A stretch of 64,000 bases of DNA, from positions 49,670,841-49,734,840 of the forward strand of contig CM055095.1 of assembly GCA_029204225.1 (NCBI GenBank), read 5' to 3'. The DNA comes from Diphasiastrum complanatum (lineage: Eukaryota > Streptophyta > Lycopodiopsida > Lycopodiales > Lycopodiaceae). The first letter of the stretch is position 1; every line of letters begins with the position of its first letter. Shown piece after piece: positions 52,690-63,501 of the stretch. The notes beneath the pieces were generated by a model. That model was not told the origin of the DNA and did no database searches. It was given only the letters and a program-made list of their open reading frames with translations. Made by a program: the position numbers and the translations under genes.

Positions 52690-54890
52690 GGCTTTGCCAT
52701 TAAGCTTCTTTGGGTACTGCAGCCATGAAGGTCGACATAGCAGAAGTCCCAAAGGAAATTATTTCAGATGCAACTAACAAAGTTACCTGAGCTTATCCAT
52801 TGTAGTGGACAACTGGGCCATCGTTCTAGTCACAGATGGGTCTTCTCAGAAGCCAAAGAGCTCCACATCCACGGATGAAGAAGACATCATCTCGGATACA
52901 TAGATGCAAGATAAAGAAAAAGGGATTGATGATGAGGCCACAAATGTGGATGAAGAAGAGAAAGAAAATCTATACAGGTGGTACCAGCAATTTTTCTTGA
53001 GAGCCAAAAAAATTGTTGGTAGAATCCATGCTTATGATCTTTATATCCAACAAGCATGGTACATTTTTTCTGATCAACAGACATAACCACCAACAACATT
53101 AAAATGTTGGCTGAAAAGATTGCATCTCTGGAGGCAAAAAATAAGTTGTTGACTGAATGAAACACTCCTTAGGCCGAATGCTCCAGTTATCAAATGAGGA
53201 AGCCCAATCCTACAAAGACAATAATAAGGCACTTCAGGCCAAGTCTGTAGAATTGCAGACAAATTTTGATTCTTTGCAAGTTGAGCTCAATAAGGTTAAG
53301 ACAGAAAAGACCACTTTGTAGACCATTTGCACGATGAGAGCACGAAGCGAATAAAGACAGAAACTGCCTTACAGATATGCAGCAGCCTCTGGGTCAATCC
53401 AGATTGATCCTTTGAAGTTGCAGTCGCTTCAGGACCAGATGCTCAAGATTTTTCGAATCGAATTTCTTCTTCCGCTCAAAAGTGACAAAGTGTTAGTTGA
53501 AGAAGAACTTGTTGAGCTGAAGGAACTATCTGTTGAGACAACAATCTATTTTGGGCCAGATGCACACGAGGAATATTTGTAGGCCCTAGAGAAGATTGAA
53601 GAATTGGTGAAGCAGCTTAAGGCAACTCACCAATGTTTGAGAGTTGTTGATCACCTAGTTTTCTACCTTCAGAAGGAGGTAGAAAACCTAAAGCAGCAGC
53701 TCGAAGACCATAAGCTCGCTGCAGACATCCATAGCCAGGACATTGTTGAAGCGCTGCCTAAGGCAAAACGATCGAAGAGAAATCAGTCAAAGGTATGTGT
53801 ACAACATTTTCAAGTTTTTTTTGAACGATTCTAAAAGTGGAGTCCCTGCCATCTGAACATCAAATTGCAATGGCATGTCGATTATTTGATGCTACCAGGC
53901 TTAGTAGGCATGACATTCGAGGACTGACAGTCAGTATGGGAAAAAGAAAATTTTCTCTGGTTATGGGACCAACTTAGCATAGAACAAAAGGGTTGTCTAT
54001 GTTGGGCCATAATCCAGGGTAAATTTAAAGTCTTGCCATTCGAGTCAGTTGAACTATATATAGGCTCAAAGGGGTACCAATTTTTGAAGCATAGCGATAT
54101 GAAACGAAAATTTTGGAGGCGACATGCAGAGTTCAAGCTATACTTACCAGAAGTTCATGCGAATATTGAAGAATTCGATGACGCAGATCTTCTGTTAAAT
54201 ATTAATATGGCATACCCAGAGTTGTATAGTATATACACCAACTGGGAGCAAAATTTTTCAAGATATTTTGCAAAATTCAAGCACAATCTACGGGACAGAG
54301 TCAAATCCCTCAAATATAAAGCCTTTTGCACATATACTTACTAGCAGTGTGGCACTTTTGTAGCTAAAATATTATTTTTATTTCAGAACTTATTTGTAAA
54401 GTGTAAGTTTGTTCAATTTTCATCTACTTTGTTCGAACAGATTACACTTAGAAAAAATTCTGAAGAAGACTTCTAGTTAGTACAGGAATTATTTCATGGG
54501 ACTTTACTTCCTGTAAGTTTGTCACCATATGGCAATTTACCTATCGGAAGATACACCAGAGCAAAAGAAGACATATTATTGCTCGAGTGTCAAAAAGATT
54601 TGGAAATGGCACAACAATTACACGATGATCTCAATACATGAAATCTTTTTCAAATTCTCCTTGTATATGACGTTGTTGATTATGTGATGATGTTCAAAGA
54701 CAATGCAATGCTTTGATTCTGAAATACCAAGTAAAGGTCATATATTCAACGATTGAAAAAATATCTATACACGACCTAAATTTAAAAGGAGAATTATTCA
54801 ACGACACGAAAGTATTCTTTTCTATGGAATGAATAATTCTCAAAACAAAGATTATCAATTCATGAGGACAGTTCACGTTTGAGGAGGGAG
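52690..54890 (+). pseudogene. Unknown coiled-coil protein gene, broken, next to an LTR-like start
   Basis: Plus-strand frames form a long, stop-interrupted coding-like stretch. An acidic part (DEEEKENLYRWYQQFFLRAK) is followed by heptad-like helices (KMLAEKIASLEAKNKLLTE; LEKIEELVKQLKATHQC; LQKEVENLKQQLEDHKLAAD) and a basic end (LPKAKRSKRNQSK) at a possible donor GTATGT (53,793). Further on, 54,033-54,344 encodes a globular-looking part (HAEFKLYLPEVHANIEEF; AYPELYSIYTNWEQNFSRYF). I recognise no family. It ends just before a polypurine tract and LTR-like start, the place of a 3' accessory frame in some plant LTR elements. A captured or decayed host gene is the alternative. Confidence 0.45.
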
Positions 54891-54893
54891 ATA

Positions 54894-55302
54894 TGTGATG
54901 CCACATATTTGCTAAATAATGAATATCTACTTAAATATGGCAAGTTATACTCGAAGATGAAGATATGTGCTGGACAATGGTATAATATGAAGATGCCTAT
55001 ATCATTTTTTCAGGATGTAAATGCTAAAGACTTGTCTTGCACTAAAGGACAAGACCTCCAGAATTGAAACGATGCTTGAAACAGCCTTAATCCAGTCAAA
55101 CATACGAATCGACTAGATGCGTATCGCCACCTTAAACTAGAGTAGATTAAACTCGTAGTTAAATGTACCTTCAATGGTATAATTTACATGTACTTATAAC
55201 TCATCTATTGACTAGAGTTAGTCAATGGAGCGTTGCACCTGGAATCTCTAGAGGTGTGTTTGCTCGTTCCATAGGTAATACATATGAATACACGCTTCAT
55301 TC

Positions 55303-55382
<80 letters not shown>

Positions 55383-55870
55383 TTCCTGTATTTGTGAGAT
55401 TGAAGAAGTGAATAGAGCATCGAAGACTATCTATTCTGATCTCTGTTCTTCGCACTGTTAAGTGTAAGTGATCTTGAGTCTACTAGCAATCTCTTATGCA
55501 CTAGTTAAATTACTCTTTGTTCAGAAATTACAATCATTTGATGTGTTTCCGTAAAGCTAATCTAAAGAACTGTCTTTAAACTAACTTACTCGTCTGCGTG
55601 AATACTTTGTATTCGGCACCCAAGTAACATATCACTTTGGTACAGTTTTCCATAGTCATTGATAGAGAAGTATGTATACATGTGAAATGCTAGTCCTTGC
55701 TTGAGTATTTGAGTTATTGATCTGTATTCATGTTTGTAACAAATATATATGTTTCTAATTTATTCGCAAACTATTTGAGTTCTTTAACCATGACTAGACT
55801 TTAGTTGTTGGGGACTTTTGTCTAGAACACATCAGTTCAAGAATAAGATTAACTATTTGTTTGTACATAC
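54894..55870 (+). repeat. LTR-like sequence with polypurine tract (right end uncertain)
   Basis: The purine tract GAGGAGGGAGATA (54,881-54,893) is followed by TGTGATGCCACAT. This resembles the polypurine tract and LTR start of plant Ty3/gypsy elements. Downstream sequence is non-coding and includes the GA microsatellite. No second copy is in the window, so the LTR claim and its end are tentative. Confidence 0.45.
55304..55382. repeat. (GA)n microsatellite, ~79 bp
   Basis: A GA run with a single phase break (GAGAGGAGAG) near 55,365. It lies inside the LTR-like region. Frames through it are artefacts. Confidence 0.97.
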
Positions 55871-56213
55871 ACGTCTGCATCGAACATAACACAAATCCTT
55901 GCTGACGACTTAATCAGCCAGAGTGTAGTTCATTCGTGCTACTCTAAAAACATTTCACTTATAGAATGCTTTTTATTCGGTTTGATAGAGGAAGATTGTT
56001 GTTTTGAATTTGTCATCATCACACACCCAAAACAAAAGTAATACTGGTTACTTGTTAAATGTCTGTTGACAACCAGATTAACACATGACTCCATTTCATT
56101 CGAACTAAGTCAGAAATGTACCAATTAAACAACTTTTAAGTGCTATCTCCTTGGGGAACGACATAAATACGATACAAATCTAGCAATTCTATGTTGGTAT
56201 ATCACGACAGTCA

Positions 56214-56560
56214 TTCTCGATCTATATGGGGTGTTGTTGAACACTTATAGAACAAAACTGGATAGCCCTTTTGTATAATCCTTTAAAAGAGACATAATTC
56301 AAGTGCATGATAAGTGCTATTGTTTTCTGAGGCCCGGGGCTAGGATGTTTTTGAACAAACTAGCTGAAGTGAGAGTTCACATCATTATTTGGAGCAGCAT
56401 GAGATATCAGAAGATCATGAGAATATTCCAAACTTGCTTCTATGAAGAAATGGAACAAAGAGTTTTCAAAGGTAGCTCAAAATTTTACACATTAGCACTT
56501 GTTATCACATTGTCAACAACAATGTTAGGATTGTTAAAGCATATGGGCTCAATTGACTAA
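56214..56560 (+). pseudogene. FCP1/NIF-like (HAD) phosphatase fragment
   Basis: The translation around 56,214 reads ILDLYGVLLNTY, close to the catalytic DxDG-type motif of plant FCP1-like phosphatases (DLNGLL in many plant members). Then comes FLRPGARMFLNKLAEVRVHI, IIWSSMRYQKIMRIF, matching the LRPGxxEFLxxL...VxIWSSxxxxN block. A stop lies between the two (about 56,275). The second catalytic Asp position is Tyr. It is a fragment, probably non-functional, carried or left by rearrangement. Confidence 0.45.
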
Positions 56561-56989
56561 CAACAATGTATTTAGCAATTTACCACAATGAAACTAGCAC
56601 TACCTACAATATAAATTTACAATATTTTTTTGGTACTTTTTGAAACTATGCCAATACCAACGCAAGACAGTTTGAGACTTTCAAATTGTTATATTATACA
56701 ATTTTAACCTTGTAAATGAAATTTGTTTGATATCTATGTGGATCCACATGTGTGAGGACCTGTCCACACATTTGAAATGTCACTCATAATATTCAAATCC
56801 ATTGTATTTTGATTTTATTTGAGTCAAATGTCAAATCTTCTAGATTGTAGGAGTTATCTCCTAAATTGTAGAAATCTAGAAGGTCAACACTAACCAACAA
56901 TGGCGATGTGGCAAATTAGATAGATCTTATCCAAAGTGGATATGGATGAGTACAATGAGCTGTCCTACACGAGGAGTCAGGAGCAGACC

Positions 56990-58080
56990 TAGCGTTGTAC
57001 CTGCAGATGCGTGACAGAATTTCTAGGGAACACAAAATCCTAAACGAGATGTTTTATTTCAAGTTCTTGGAAGGTGTCGATCCAGCCCTTGTGGAATGGC
57101 AGAAGTGGACCCCAATTACACTGGGAGTTGAAGAACCAACGAATAGAAATGTGCAGAAATGCACTATAACCACCCACCTCACGATTATGCATCATACACT
57201 AGACACGGTATGGTGAGCATCTGTTGCAAGTCTCAGTTTCTCATGCATGCATCTCTATTGCATTCCTGCATAAATCTAAGTCGCATTTGGGCATTTGCTA
57301 ACTTCTATGGGCATAAATGACTGTATAGACGCATAGTTGAGGGGGGGTTGAGAGAGGAAAAACGTGGACTCCCTCGCCCAATGGGTAAAGCATAGAAGAA
57401 GAAAATAACATATATATAAAGAAGAAAAAGAAAACCAAAAAAGAGAGAGAAAGAAAGACTGAAAGAAAAGTAAAATGAAGAAAAAAGAAAAGGACTTCAA
57501 CCATCTCTATCAGACCTCAAACCAATTTGTGAGGACGAGTGACGCCTCGCACATCCATAAGAGGTGAGGATGATTTTTCTAATTGATTCCATAGGCTAGC
57601 GGAAAACCGGTACTTCCTAGCATTTTGTGTATTGGATCTTAGGACAGTAAGTTGTCCTACATGGACTACTATTAGAATATAGAGCTTGAGAGAAGAGTCA
57701 GTACAGAGAGGAGAAATGGTTATTCCCTATTGAATCGGTTCTTATAGAATATAAGCTTAACAAAAAAAAGAGCTGGTAATCACCAGTTTCAGAGTTTGGG
57801 CACTAAAGCCTCATTGCGTATGCATTCACACACACATCAATGACATGGTGTTAGACACAATATTGATGACTTGCATTTGCATATCCCTCCATGCATGGGT
57901 CCAAAAGTGGGCATTGCCTTACATCTGATGGAATTGGGAGCATTTGCTATTTAGGTCACAGGTGGGTTTTTGCAGGTATGAAGACACCAAATTGTTCAAA
58001 AATGTTGCGGTTAAATCCAATCCGGTTGCAGATGGATCCTAAGGGCTCAATTGATGACCTTTGTGTAGGAAGTTGTTGAA
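56990..58080. other. No named gene; short unrecognised frame and A-rich sequence
   Basis: A 73-residue frame at 56,995-57,216 (DRISREHKILNEMFYFKFLE) has no family I recognise. From 57,380 to 57,500 the strand is purine-rich (AAGAAGAAAA words), which produces artefact Phe-rich frames on minus. Confidence 0.35.
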
Positions 58081-58099
58081 GACATCCCACCAATTCACT

Positions 58100-58800
58100 G
58101 TGGTTAGCATCACCTAGCAAGGGTGTTGAGTCCACTATTGGCTATGCAGCTTATACACATGTTCCAGACAAGCTTCAAAAGAAGCTCGATGAGAAAGTTG
58201 AACAAGGATACCTTGTCAGGTATGACAACCATTCGTCGCATACTACAAAATCTACATGCCAGAGATGAATCAAGTGAAGACAGTCAGAGACATCAAGTTC
58301 AATGAGACCAAAACAATGGCCGAAGATGATTTAGCCAGCTATGAAGTCCTAGAAAAGCAATACTATAATCTACCAACCATGACAAAGGAAGACAACATTC
58401 TTGCATGGCGAATTAGATGAAGAAGTCTATGTGGACCAACCTCTAGGTTACATCTGCAAATCACTTCCTACCTATGCCCACCAAATGCATAGGAGTATCT
58501 ACGGATTGAAGCAATCCGCACGACAATGGTACAAGAAAAAGGATCATGCCCTACGATCATTAGGCTTCGAGCCACTGATGGCTGACATTTATGTAAGGAT
58601 CAAAGATTTGGAGATCATCGTTGTTGTCGTGTACGTGGACGACACACTGATACTTTGCAGAAGTGAAGAGCGACATCTCGATACATTTCGAGATAATAGA
58701 CCTAGGAGAAGCCAGATGTTATCTAGGCTTGCAAATCAACCGCAACTATAACGAAGGAAACCTATACCTTCATCAGTCCAGGTACATCTAGAAGATCCTA
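58100..58800 (+). pseudogene. Copia-11: integrase tail and RT fragment
   Basis: A stop- and shift-ridden integrase end (HVPDKLQKKLDEKVEQGYLV, then VKTVRDIKFNET) is followed by an RT core frame (58,401-58,751): MHGELDEEVYVDQPLGYI, SIYGLKQSARQWYKKKD, VVVYVDDTLILCRS. The YVDD box is intact. The part of RT before HGELDEE is deleted. After about 58,750 a further RT tail (LGEARCYLGLQI in another frame) is recognisable, then gypsy sequence on minus begins. Confidence 0.82.
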
Positions 58801-59640
58801 GATGATTTCGGGATGACAAATTGCAAAGGGGCAAACACCCCAATGCTTGCAGGGACAATTCTGACAAACGAAGATTGTTCGAAGACTGACGAAGAAAAGG
58901 AGATAAGAAGAATCTTCTGAAGTGAAATTGGTGTCGGACATAGGAGTTTTGCCATCATATCTGTCATGTTTCCAGGTGATAATATGTTCTTCTGGCTTTC
59001 CACGATTAGTTGTCTCGTCAGTTTGGAATCTTAGTTCTATGGACTTCCAGTGTATACTTGCGTTAGATTGATAAAGCCATGGTCGTTCGATTAAAACAAA
59101 ATAAGATGACAAACCAAGTGGGTTGATAACAATAAAGTTCATTGTAAAAGGCTTGGCTTGAATATATATAGTCATGTCCTTCAATTTGCCAATAGATTTG
59201 CTTCGTGTTGAATTAGCCAACTTGATATTTCTTTGGGTTGGTTGAATATCAGTCAAACCTAAGGCATGAGCACTGTCTTTAGTTATTATGTTGACACTCG
59301 AACTTGAGTCAATCAACACCTTTTCGCTTAAGCATCCGACAATTGTGACGTCAATTTCTTGTCGCCAAGGTCTCCTAGATCATTAGATAATACACCAACA
59401 TCTGGTAGAGAAATTCATTTCTTTTTCTTAGGGACAGAGAGACCTTTTAACTGTTTGCGGTAATAATTATTATCTACCAACAATTGCTCGAAAGTTATAT
59501 TGGGACGAAGAGAACCAATATCAGCTACAATGTCATAGTCTTTTGTTTTTGCTTTCGAGATAGGCTTGTCAATAGTGGCCTTCGAAAGTTTTGTCCTCAT
59601 GATTTCCATGTCCCCTTCCTCAAATGTGACTTTCTTCTCT
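58800..59640 (-). pseudogene. Ty3/gypsy protease with upstream linker
   Basis: 59,609-59,415 includes DYDIVADIGSLRPNITFEQL, the linker ahead of protease in some plant gypsy elements. After a stop, 59,319-58,798 reads MLIDSSSSVNIITKDSAHAL, IYIQAKPFTMNFIVINPLGL and VLIERPWLYQSNASIHWKSI, the retropepsin-type domain of gypsy pol. The usual D-[ST]-G is DSS, so the catalytic loop is altered. RT should follow leftwards but is replaced by copia-11. The sequence is unlike gypsy-1 and gypsy-2, so it is a third lineage. Confidence 0.75.
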
Positions 59641-59749
59641 ACAACGGCTGTCTATAATCAAAATTGATAATTTCTTTCGCTTTTGTTACTTTACGTTCAC
59701 AGATTTACAGGGTAAAAAGAGATGTAGAGTTGCATTACATTGCATAAAA

Positions 59750-60307
59750 ATGAATGTAAGTAATGAACTTTTGAAAGAAATCTCATCTTGTACCACATCC
59801 AAAGAGGCATGGGATTCATTAGAAGCCATTTATGGATCCAAGAACACTTCAAGGATACTCATGCTTAGGAATCAAATCATTCAAAGCATGAAAGGAAATA
59901 GTGAAAGTGCCCAAAATTATGTCTTTAGGATCAAATATTTGAATAAGGAGTTGTCTTCTATAGATGATAAAATCAAATATGATCAATTAGTTAAAATCAT
60001 TTTGAATGGATTAGGAGATGATTATTCCAATCTTGTTCAAACCTTTGCTATTCAAGATTCACTTCCTAGTATTGAAAAACTTCAAAGTGTGCTTGTTAGT
60101 GAGGGGAGTAGAATGCTTCATATCAAAAGTAGGATGAGTTCCTTAACTTTGAATGATGGTGATGAAAAAGCTAACTTTTTTTTGAAAGGCAAGAAGAAGA
60201 AGTTTCCATCCACTAAGACTCATGGAGATGGAGAACAAAGATGGAGCATCAAGTTCCAAAGGCAACAGCAAGAAGGACAAGAAGAAGCTAAAGTGTTTCT
60301 TTTGTGA
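59750..60307 (+). pseudogene. Copia-12 gag, 5'-truncated
   Basis: It begins MNVSNELLKEISSCTTSKE and includes AWDSLEAIYGSKNTSRILML, VKIILNGLGDDYSNLVQTF, LPSIEKLQSVLVSEG and FFLKGKKKKFPSTKTHGDG. The Trp that is a stop in copia-7 is intact here. The frame leaves gag near 60,215 and ends at 60,306, the same place as in copia-7. Confidence 0.9.
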
Positions 60308-61113
60308 AAAAGAAGAGACATTTTGCATCCGAGTGCTACAAGAAGAAGAATGCCCAAGAGAAGGACAATCAAGGCAATCTTGTGCTTGAGGAGGAGGAAG
60401 AAGGCAATCTATCTTTGATGGTATCCTCACCACAAACATCTAATCAAGACACTTGGTGGATTGATAGTGGGACAAGCTCTCACATGACTCACCAAAAAGA
60501 CTACTTTTCTAATCTACTTTCTTACAATAGTTCTAAGAGACTTATCTTCACTGCAAGTGATCAAGAATGTGAGATTGTAGGTGTTGGATCCATTCCTTTA
60601 TGTCTAGGATCATCTAAAAAAGTAGATCTAGACAATGTTCTTTATGTACCTTCAATTACAAAGAACTTGTTGAGTGTAGGACAACTTATGGATAGTGGAT
60701 TAGATGTACATTTCAAGCATGGAGCATGTTCTATCTTGAAAGATGAAAAATGTATTGCTAGTGGTTTTAAGCAAGGGAGGTTATTCAAATTGGATGCTAA
60801 AGTGATGGTTGGAAGTGTGAACATGGCAAGGGAGGAGCTCAGTCAAGTGGAATTATGGCACAAAAGGTTAGGCCATCCTAACTACAAAGCTATAGAGACC
60901 ATGGTGACAAAGGAGCTAGCAAGAGGACTTCCCAAAACCATATCCAAGTGTGGCAAGCTTTGTGAAGCTTGTGGACTCTCCAAATCTCATAAGCTTCCTT
61001 TCAAGAGATCTTTGATAAGATCTAAGTCTCCTCTTGACCTTATATACTCGGATGTTCATTCATTTTCACATGAATCAAATGGTGGAGCTCTTATGTATGT
61101 CACTTTTTTTTAA
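60220..61113 (+). pseudogene. Copia-12 knuckle, protease, gag-pre-integrase and integrase start
   Basis: A one-base insertion relative to copia-7 in the A-rich GTGAAAAAGAAG part splits the knuckle. From 60,304 the frame reads HFASECYKKKNAQEKDNQGN, WWIDSGTSSHMTHQKDYFS, SKKVDLDNVLYVPSITKNLL, ELWHKRLGHPNYKAIE and CGKLCEACGLSKSHKLPF, up to LDLIYSDVHSFSHESNGG (first integrase Asp). The protease motif is DSGT where copia-7 has DSGA. It ends in a T-run frameshift near 61,105. Confidence 0.9.
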
Positions 61114-62102
61114 TGATAAATCAAGATACTCTTGGGTTTATCTCTTGTCTAAGAAAAGTGAAGTTTTTGAGTCCTTTGTAAAGTTCAAAACTCTTGTGGA
61201 AAAAAAACTTAATACTAGCTTGAAAGTATTAAGAAGTGATAATGGAGGGGAGTACATCTCCAATAGGATGAAAGAGTTTCGTGAAGCTAATGGCATAAAG
61301 AGAGAGTTTACTTGTACATATACTCCACAACAAAATGGAGTAGCTGAGAGAAAGAATAGGACACTATGTGAGTGTGCTAAAGCTATGAGATTAGATGCAT
61401 CTCTTACAAGTTTCATTTTGGGGAGAAGCTATTTTATGTGCAAACTTTCTTTGTAATAGAATGACTAATAGTGCCATTAAAGGACTTACACCTTATGAAG
61501 TATTGTTTGGCAAAAAGCCAAATCTTAGTGATTTGAAAGTTTTTGGATGTACTTGTTATGTACATATTCCTTTAGAAACAAGGAAAAAGGAAGATGCCAC
61601 TTCTTTCAAAGGCATCTTTGTTGGTTATAGTGAAAGTAAGAAAGCTTATAGGATATATGATCCTATTACAAAAAAAGTTGTTGCTAGTAGAGATGTACTT
61701 TTTGATGAATCTCTCCAAGCCAAAGGAAAGGTGACTTCCAACAACACTCAACTTGTCAAAGATCATGCTATGGTCGAGGAGGAGCTTCATGAAGATGAAG
61801 ACCAAGTGGAACCTACTCCAAGTCCAAGGGTGCCAAGAAGATCAACAAGGACAAGGACTGAGCCATCAAGGCTCACTTATAGTGACAAAGGGGAGCAAAG
61901 AGAAGATTCTCAACTACTCAACTCTTATAATTTCTTGACTACTATGCTTGAAGAACCAACTAGATTCGAGGAAGCAAATAAATCTCAATATTGGAGGAAA
62001 GTTATGCAAGTAGAGTTTGATGCATTAATGGAAAATCAAACTTGGAAACTTGTTGATTTACCTTATGGAAAGAAGCCTCTTGTAAATGGATATATAGATT
62101 GA
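61034..62102 (+). pseudogene. Copia-12 integrase
   Basis: After the T-run break the frame reads NDKSRYSWVYLLSKKSEVFE, VLRSDNGGEYISNRMKEF (second Asp) and PQQNGVAERKNRTLCECA (Glu). A frameshift near 61,405 leads to the frame 61,395-62,102: SFWGEAILCANFLCNRMTN, LKVFGCTCYVHIPLETRKKE, YSESKKAYRIYDPITKKVVA, SRDVLFDESLQ, then the linker and the RT start. Catalytic residues are complete. Confidence 0.9.
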
Positions 62103-62720
62103 AATATAATCAAGATGGTTCCATTCACAAGTACAAAGCTAGACTTGTAGCAAAAGGTTTTTTGCAAGTCAAAGGCATAGATTATGATGAAACCTTTGCA
62201 CCTGTTGCAAAGCTTGTGAACATTAGATTAATCATATGTCTTGCAACTTCTTTCAAATGGGAGCTTTTCCAACTTGATGTGACAAATGCCTTTTTGAATG
62301 GATTCTTGGAAGAGGAAATCTACATGTGCCAACCCGAGGGCTTCATCAAAGATGGAGAAGAAGACAAGGTGTGTCTCTTGAAGAAGAGTCTTTATGGACT
62401 CAAGCAAGCACCAAGAGCATGGTACTCTAGGTTACATTCCTATCTTATTTCCATTGGATTTGTTGTGAGTTATTATGAACCATCATTGTACTACAAATGT
62501 AATGATGGAAAGCTCATTATCTTAGTTTTATATGTTGATGACATTATACTCACAAGAAATGATCTAGATGGCATCAAGAATGTAAAAGTTTCCTTGTCTA
62601 GTGAATTTAAGATGGTAGATCTAGGACTTCTTAAAGTTGTACTCGGAATAGAAGTCATAGTGATTTTACCTTCATATGTCAATCTAAGTATGCTAGATCA
62701 ATCTTAGCAAGATTTGGCAT
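62060..62720 (+). pseudogene. Copia-12 reverse transcriptase
   Basis: A frameshift near 62,090 precedes the frame 62,099-62,707: KYNQDGSIHKYKARLVAKGF, GIDYDETFAPVAKLVNIRL, FQLDVTNAFLNGFLEEEIYM, SLYGLKQAPRAWYSRLHSYL and VLYVDDIILTRNDLDG. YVDD is intact. A second shift near 62,655 (after VVLGIEV) ends the frame within the RT tail. Confidence 0.9.
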
Positions 62721-63438
62721 GATTGATTGTAAAGGAGCTGAAACTCCTATGGAACTAGGTGTAAAAGTTTCTAAGGAAAGTGATGAAGCATCCTTTGAGG
62801 ACATCACTACCTATAGAATGCTTATTGGTTCCTTGATATACTTAACCATCACTAGACCAGATCTTAGTTTTTGTGTTGGCAAGTTGAGTCAATACATGGA
62901 AAGTCCATTAATATGTCATTGGAAAGGAGCAAAAAGGGTGTTAAGGTACATCTCGGGTACAAAAGACATTGGCATAGTTTATGAAAGGGCTAATATTTGT
63001 TTGAGAGCATATTCGGACTCAAGTTTTGCAGGTGACAAGATGGATAGAAGATCCATAAGTGCATTTGCTACATTCTTATGTGGAGGAGCTATATCTTGGC
63101 TTTTCAAAAAGCAAGATACCATCTCTCTTTCATCAACAGAATCCGAATATAAAGCTATGACAACAACAACAAAGGAGGTTCTTTGGCTTAAAAGGCTTTT
63201 GAAGGAGCTGCGTGTGATCAAGGATGAAGACATTCCATGCATATATTGTGATAATCAAGCAGCTCAACAACTTGCAAACAATCCAGTCTTCCATGCTCGA
63301 ACAAAGCACATCGAGATTGCACATCATTTCATGAGGGAGAAAGTGCAAGCACAGGAGATCAAGCTTATTCATGTTTCATCATCAGATTGCATTGCTGATA
63401 TACTCACCAAGGCATTGCCTAAAGATCCATTCATATAA
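62719..63438 (+). pseudogene. Copia-12 RNase H
   Basis: The frame has TYRMLIGSLIYLTITRPDLS, RAYSDSSFAGDKMDRRSISA, AISWLFKKQDTISLSSTESE, CDNQAAQQLANNPVFHARTK and HIEIAHHFMREKVQAQE. It closes with ADILTKALPKDPFI and a stop at 63,438. It is full length (239 residues with the linker) and uninterrupted. It could fold as RNase H on its own but would be made only as part of the broken polyprotein. Confidence 0.9.
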
Positions 63439-63501
63439 TTAAGATTGGCTCTTGGAGTTATAGATAGATCTATAGATTTACCAAGCTAGATCTTTGAGGA
63501 G

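Noticed and set aside
57276-57504. Phe/Leu-rich minus frames that look like membrane proteins
   Set aside because: They arise from an A- and GA-rich plus strand (AAGAAGAAAA words), not from a real gene.
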